This document shows, one piece after another, positions 12,444 through 14,511 of a DNA stretch of 14,511 nucleotides (position 1 is its first letter; every line of letters starts with the position of its first letter). The notes under the pieces are model-generated. The model saw only the letters and a program-made list of their open reading frames with translations. It did no database searches and had not been told where the DNA came from. The position numbers were made by a program, and so were the translations under genes. This DNA comes from JAPLXD01 sp041661585. Its GTDB lineage: Bacteria > Patescibacteriota > Minisyncoccia > Moranbacterales > UBA11712. The DNA is taken from the NCBI GenBank assembly GCA_041661585.1, contig JBAZUC010000016.1, positions 1 through 14,511 on the forward strand. Reading direction: 5' to 3'.

Positions 12444-14511
12444 ATGAAGATTCTCAAAGAACTTTTCTCGCCAAAATCCATTGCCATTGTTGGCGCGTCG
12501 CCCAAGAGCGGAAAACTCGGCAATGTTTTGATCGAGAATATCCAAAAAGGCGGATGGAAAGGAAAACTGTATTTTGTAAATCCGAAATATGCGAAGTCCC
12601 GGAAAAATTATTTTTCAGGCTTAAACGAGATAAAAAAGCGAGTTGATCTGGCGCTGATTGCTATTCCCGCGCCGCTTGTGGGCAGAGCGGTCGAAGACGG
12701 GGCAAAAGCAAAACCCGCAATCAAAAATTTTGCCGTGATTTCTTCGGGATTCAAAGAATCCGGACAGGCGGGCAGAAAACTTGAAGAAAATCTTGAAAAT
12801 ATCGCCAAAAAATACAATTTGAATATTCTTGGACCGAATTGTCTTGGATTCACAAACCAGAAAGAGAAACTCAACGCGACATTCACTGATGTCAAATTGC
12901 AAACAGGAAGTACAGCGATCATTTCTCAATCCGGAGCGCTCGCTGTGGCGCTTCTTGATTGGTCTGAAAGCAAGAAAATCGGATTTTCGGAAATCATTTC
13001 AATCGGAAACAAAACAATTCTTGATGAGAGTGAGCTCTTGAATTATCTCTCTGGCGATAAAAACACAAAGGCCATCGCGCTGTATCTTGAAGATATAAAA
13101 AATGGACCGCAGTTCATGCAAACTATCGCGAAAACAACTTCGCAAAAACCCGTTGTCATTCTGAAAGCAGGAAAGACAACCGCCGGGCAAAAAGCTGTTT
13201 CGTCACACACCGGATCACTTGCCCAGAACGAAGAAATCATTGAGGCTGTTTTTGAAAAATTGAACGTGATCCCGGCCAATAACATTGAAGAATTCCAGGA
13301 TATTATTTATTTCCTGAATTCCAATCCGATTCCCAAAAACAAAGAAATTATAGTTCTCACCAACGCCGGCGGACCGGGGGTGATGGCTTCTGATTTTGTC
13401 GGAAAATCAAAGAATATTAAATTGATGGATTTTCTGGCCAATTTCAAAAACGAACTCAAGAAAAATCTTCCTGACAGCGCATCCGTTGAAAATCCGATTG
13501 ATGTCATTGGCGACGCGCCGCCTGAAAGATTTCAGCGAACATTGGAAACAATTGCGAAAAAATATTCGGCTTATCCTGTCATTGTCATCCTGACCCCGCA
13601 AAATCAAACTGATCCGGAGAAAGTGGCTGAAATTTTGGCAAACGCAAAAAAAAGAATCCCAAATCTTTCCGCTTGTTTCATGGGCGGAGAAAAAATAGAA
13701 AAGGCGAAAAAAATGCTCGAAAAAAACAATATTGCCACCTTTGAAAATCCAGAGAGAGTTTTAGCGGTGATTGAAAAATTGAGCAGGTATCGAGAAAAGA
13801 AAGACAGACGGATAGAAATAAACTCGCCTGAAATCGATCGACAGACGGGCACTGTTTTCCAAAAAGCTCTCGCTGAAAAAAGAAAGATGCTTTTTTGGAA
13901 AGAAACGGAAAAATTGTTTGCAAAATATGGAACAAAATTGGCAAGATCAGCTTCTTTTCAAAATATTGGTGAATTAAAAAACAAAAAAGTATTGTTTCCG
14001 TGTGCTCTCAAAACCGACGATCCGAATATTGCCCACCGCCTGGAAAAAAACGCCGTTGCGCTGAATATTGAAAACAAAAAAGATCTGCAAAGCACTTTTG
14101 AAAAAATGAAAAAAGAAACTGGTGCAGAACATTTCCTTGTTCAGTCGATGGCCGATCCGGGTTTGGAGCTGATAATCGGAATGAAGCGCGACCCGACGTT
14201 TGGTCCGGTGATTCTTTGCGGCTGGGGTGGATCTTTGACTGAAATATTCAAGGACAAAGTCATTTTGATGCCTCCTTTTGACCCAAAAGAGGCGAAAAAC
14301 AAACTTTCAGAGCTGACTATTTTCCCCATTCTCAAGGGATTTCGGGGCAAAAAAGGCTATGATTTGGATGAAATATCAAAAATAATCACGTCCGTCTCTC
14401 AAATCGCCTCTGAAAACCCCAATATCCAAGAAATTGATATAAACCCGCTGGTGGTCTATAATAATGGAAAAAGAGAGAAAATTCTCGACGCCAAAATATT
14501 CTTTAATATAA
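12444..14511 (+). CDS. ADP-forming acetate/acyl-CoA synthetase (fused alpha-beta), 3' end cut by window edge
   Basis: This enzyme converts acetyl-CoA (or another acyl-CoA), ADP and phosphate to the free acid, CoA and ATP, ending fermentation with substrate-level phosphorylation. No stop is reached: 689 codons are visible. The last residues (EIDINPLVVYNNG to LDAKIFFNI) match the usual C-terminus, so only a few residues are probably missing. Domains in order: CoA-binding Rossmann domain (1-135; SIAIVGASPKSGKLG, FVNPKY, LGPNCLG), succinyl-CoA-synthetase-like domain with IISQSGALA (159-167) and the phosphohistidine motif SSHTGSLA (His255), a second ligase domain (about 300-450; NAGGPGVMA), and the ATP-grasp beta part (about 475-689; FGPVILCGWGGSLTE, DINPLV). 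The family's HKxDxGGV motif appears as HRLEKNAV, keeping His531. The gene starts 2 nt after the broken kinase. Confidence 0.93.
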   Translation, partial: MKILKELFSPKSIAIVGASPKSGKLGNVLIENIQKGGWKGKLYFVNPKYAKSRKNYFSGLNEIKKRVDLALIAIPAPLVGRAVEDGAKAKPAIKNFAVISSGFKESGQAGRKLEENLENIAKKYNLNILGPNCLGFTNQKEKLNATFTDVKLQTGSTAIISQSGALAVALLDWSESKKIGFSEIISIGNKTILDESELLNYLSGDKNTKAIALYLEDIKNGPQFMQTIAKTTSQKPVVILKAGKTTAGQKAVSSHTGSLAQNEEIIEAVFEKLNVIPANNIEEFQDIIYFLNSNPIPKNKEIIVLTNAGGPGVMASDFVGKSKNIKLMDFLANFKNELKKNLPDSASVENPIDVIGDAPPERFQRTLETIAKKYSAYPVIVILTPQNQTDPEKVAEILANAKKRIPNLSACFMGGEKIEKAKKMLEKNNIATFENPERVLAVIEKLSRYREKKDRRIEINSPEIDRQTGTVFQKALAEKRKMLFWKETEKLFAKYGTKLARSASFQNIGELKNKKVLFPCALKTDDPNIAHRLEKNAVALNIENKKDLQSTFEKMKKETGAEHFLVQSMADPGLELIIGMKRDPTFGPVILCGWGGSLTEIFKDKVILMPPFDPKEAKNKLSELTIFPILKGFRGKKGYDLDEISKIITSVSQIASENPNIQEIDINPLVVYNNGKREKILDAKIFFNI

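Noticed and set aside
1..14511. CRISPR array, tRNA/rRNA genes, transposase, toxin-antitoxin or defence system
   Set aside because: No regular spacer repeats, no tRNA-like cloverleaf in the few gaps, and every long gene matches a housekeeping or transport family.

Overview
The window looks like part of the compact genome of a bacterium of the Candidate Phyla Radiation (Patescibacteria, possibly the Parcubacteria/Moranbacteria side). This rests on: all genes on one strand; gaps of 0-60 nt or short overlaps with one 132-nt exception; almost no Shine-Dalgarno sequences; an unusually short phosphoglycerate kinase; a fermentation-type ADP-forming acyl-CoA synthetase; and an archaeal-type aspartyl-tRNA synthetase. 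No rRNA, marker tree or database search was available, so the lineage is an inference.

Layout. (1) 1-735: 3' part of a UDP-N-acetyl-sugar 6-dehydrogenase, cut by the window edge. (2) A consensus-like promoter (740-767) precedes a tandem-receiver response regulator, aspS (archaeal type) and an MFS transporter (795-4128). (3) A second promoter (4160-4188), almost touching the start codon, precedes scpA-scpB-dacA-mraY (4200-7575): chromosome condensation plus peptidoglycan synthesis and trimming. (4) A 127-bp imperfect palindrome fills the only sizeable gap (7575-7701) and carries a -10-like box. (5) It leads into an energy cluster, pgk-eno-gpmI-(broken pfkB-family kinase)-ADP-forming acyl-CoA synthetase (7708 to the window end).

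The energy cluster covers 1,3-bisphosphoglycerate to phosphoenolpyruvate. It ends with an enzyme that turns acetyl-CoA into acetate plus ATP, so both PGK and the synthetase make ATP by substrate-level phosphorylation. Pyruvate kinase and the pyruvate-to-acetyl-CoA step are not in the window.

I see no new defence or mobile system; this is mostly housekeeping DNA. The observations most worth checking are the palindromic element between mraY and pgk, the doubly damaged PfkB-family gene (frameshift plus apparent internal deletion), the compact PGK, the six clustered cysteines in the D,D-carboxypeptidase, and the near-leaderless scpA promoter.
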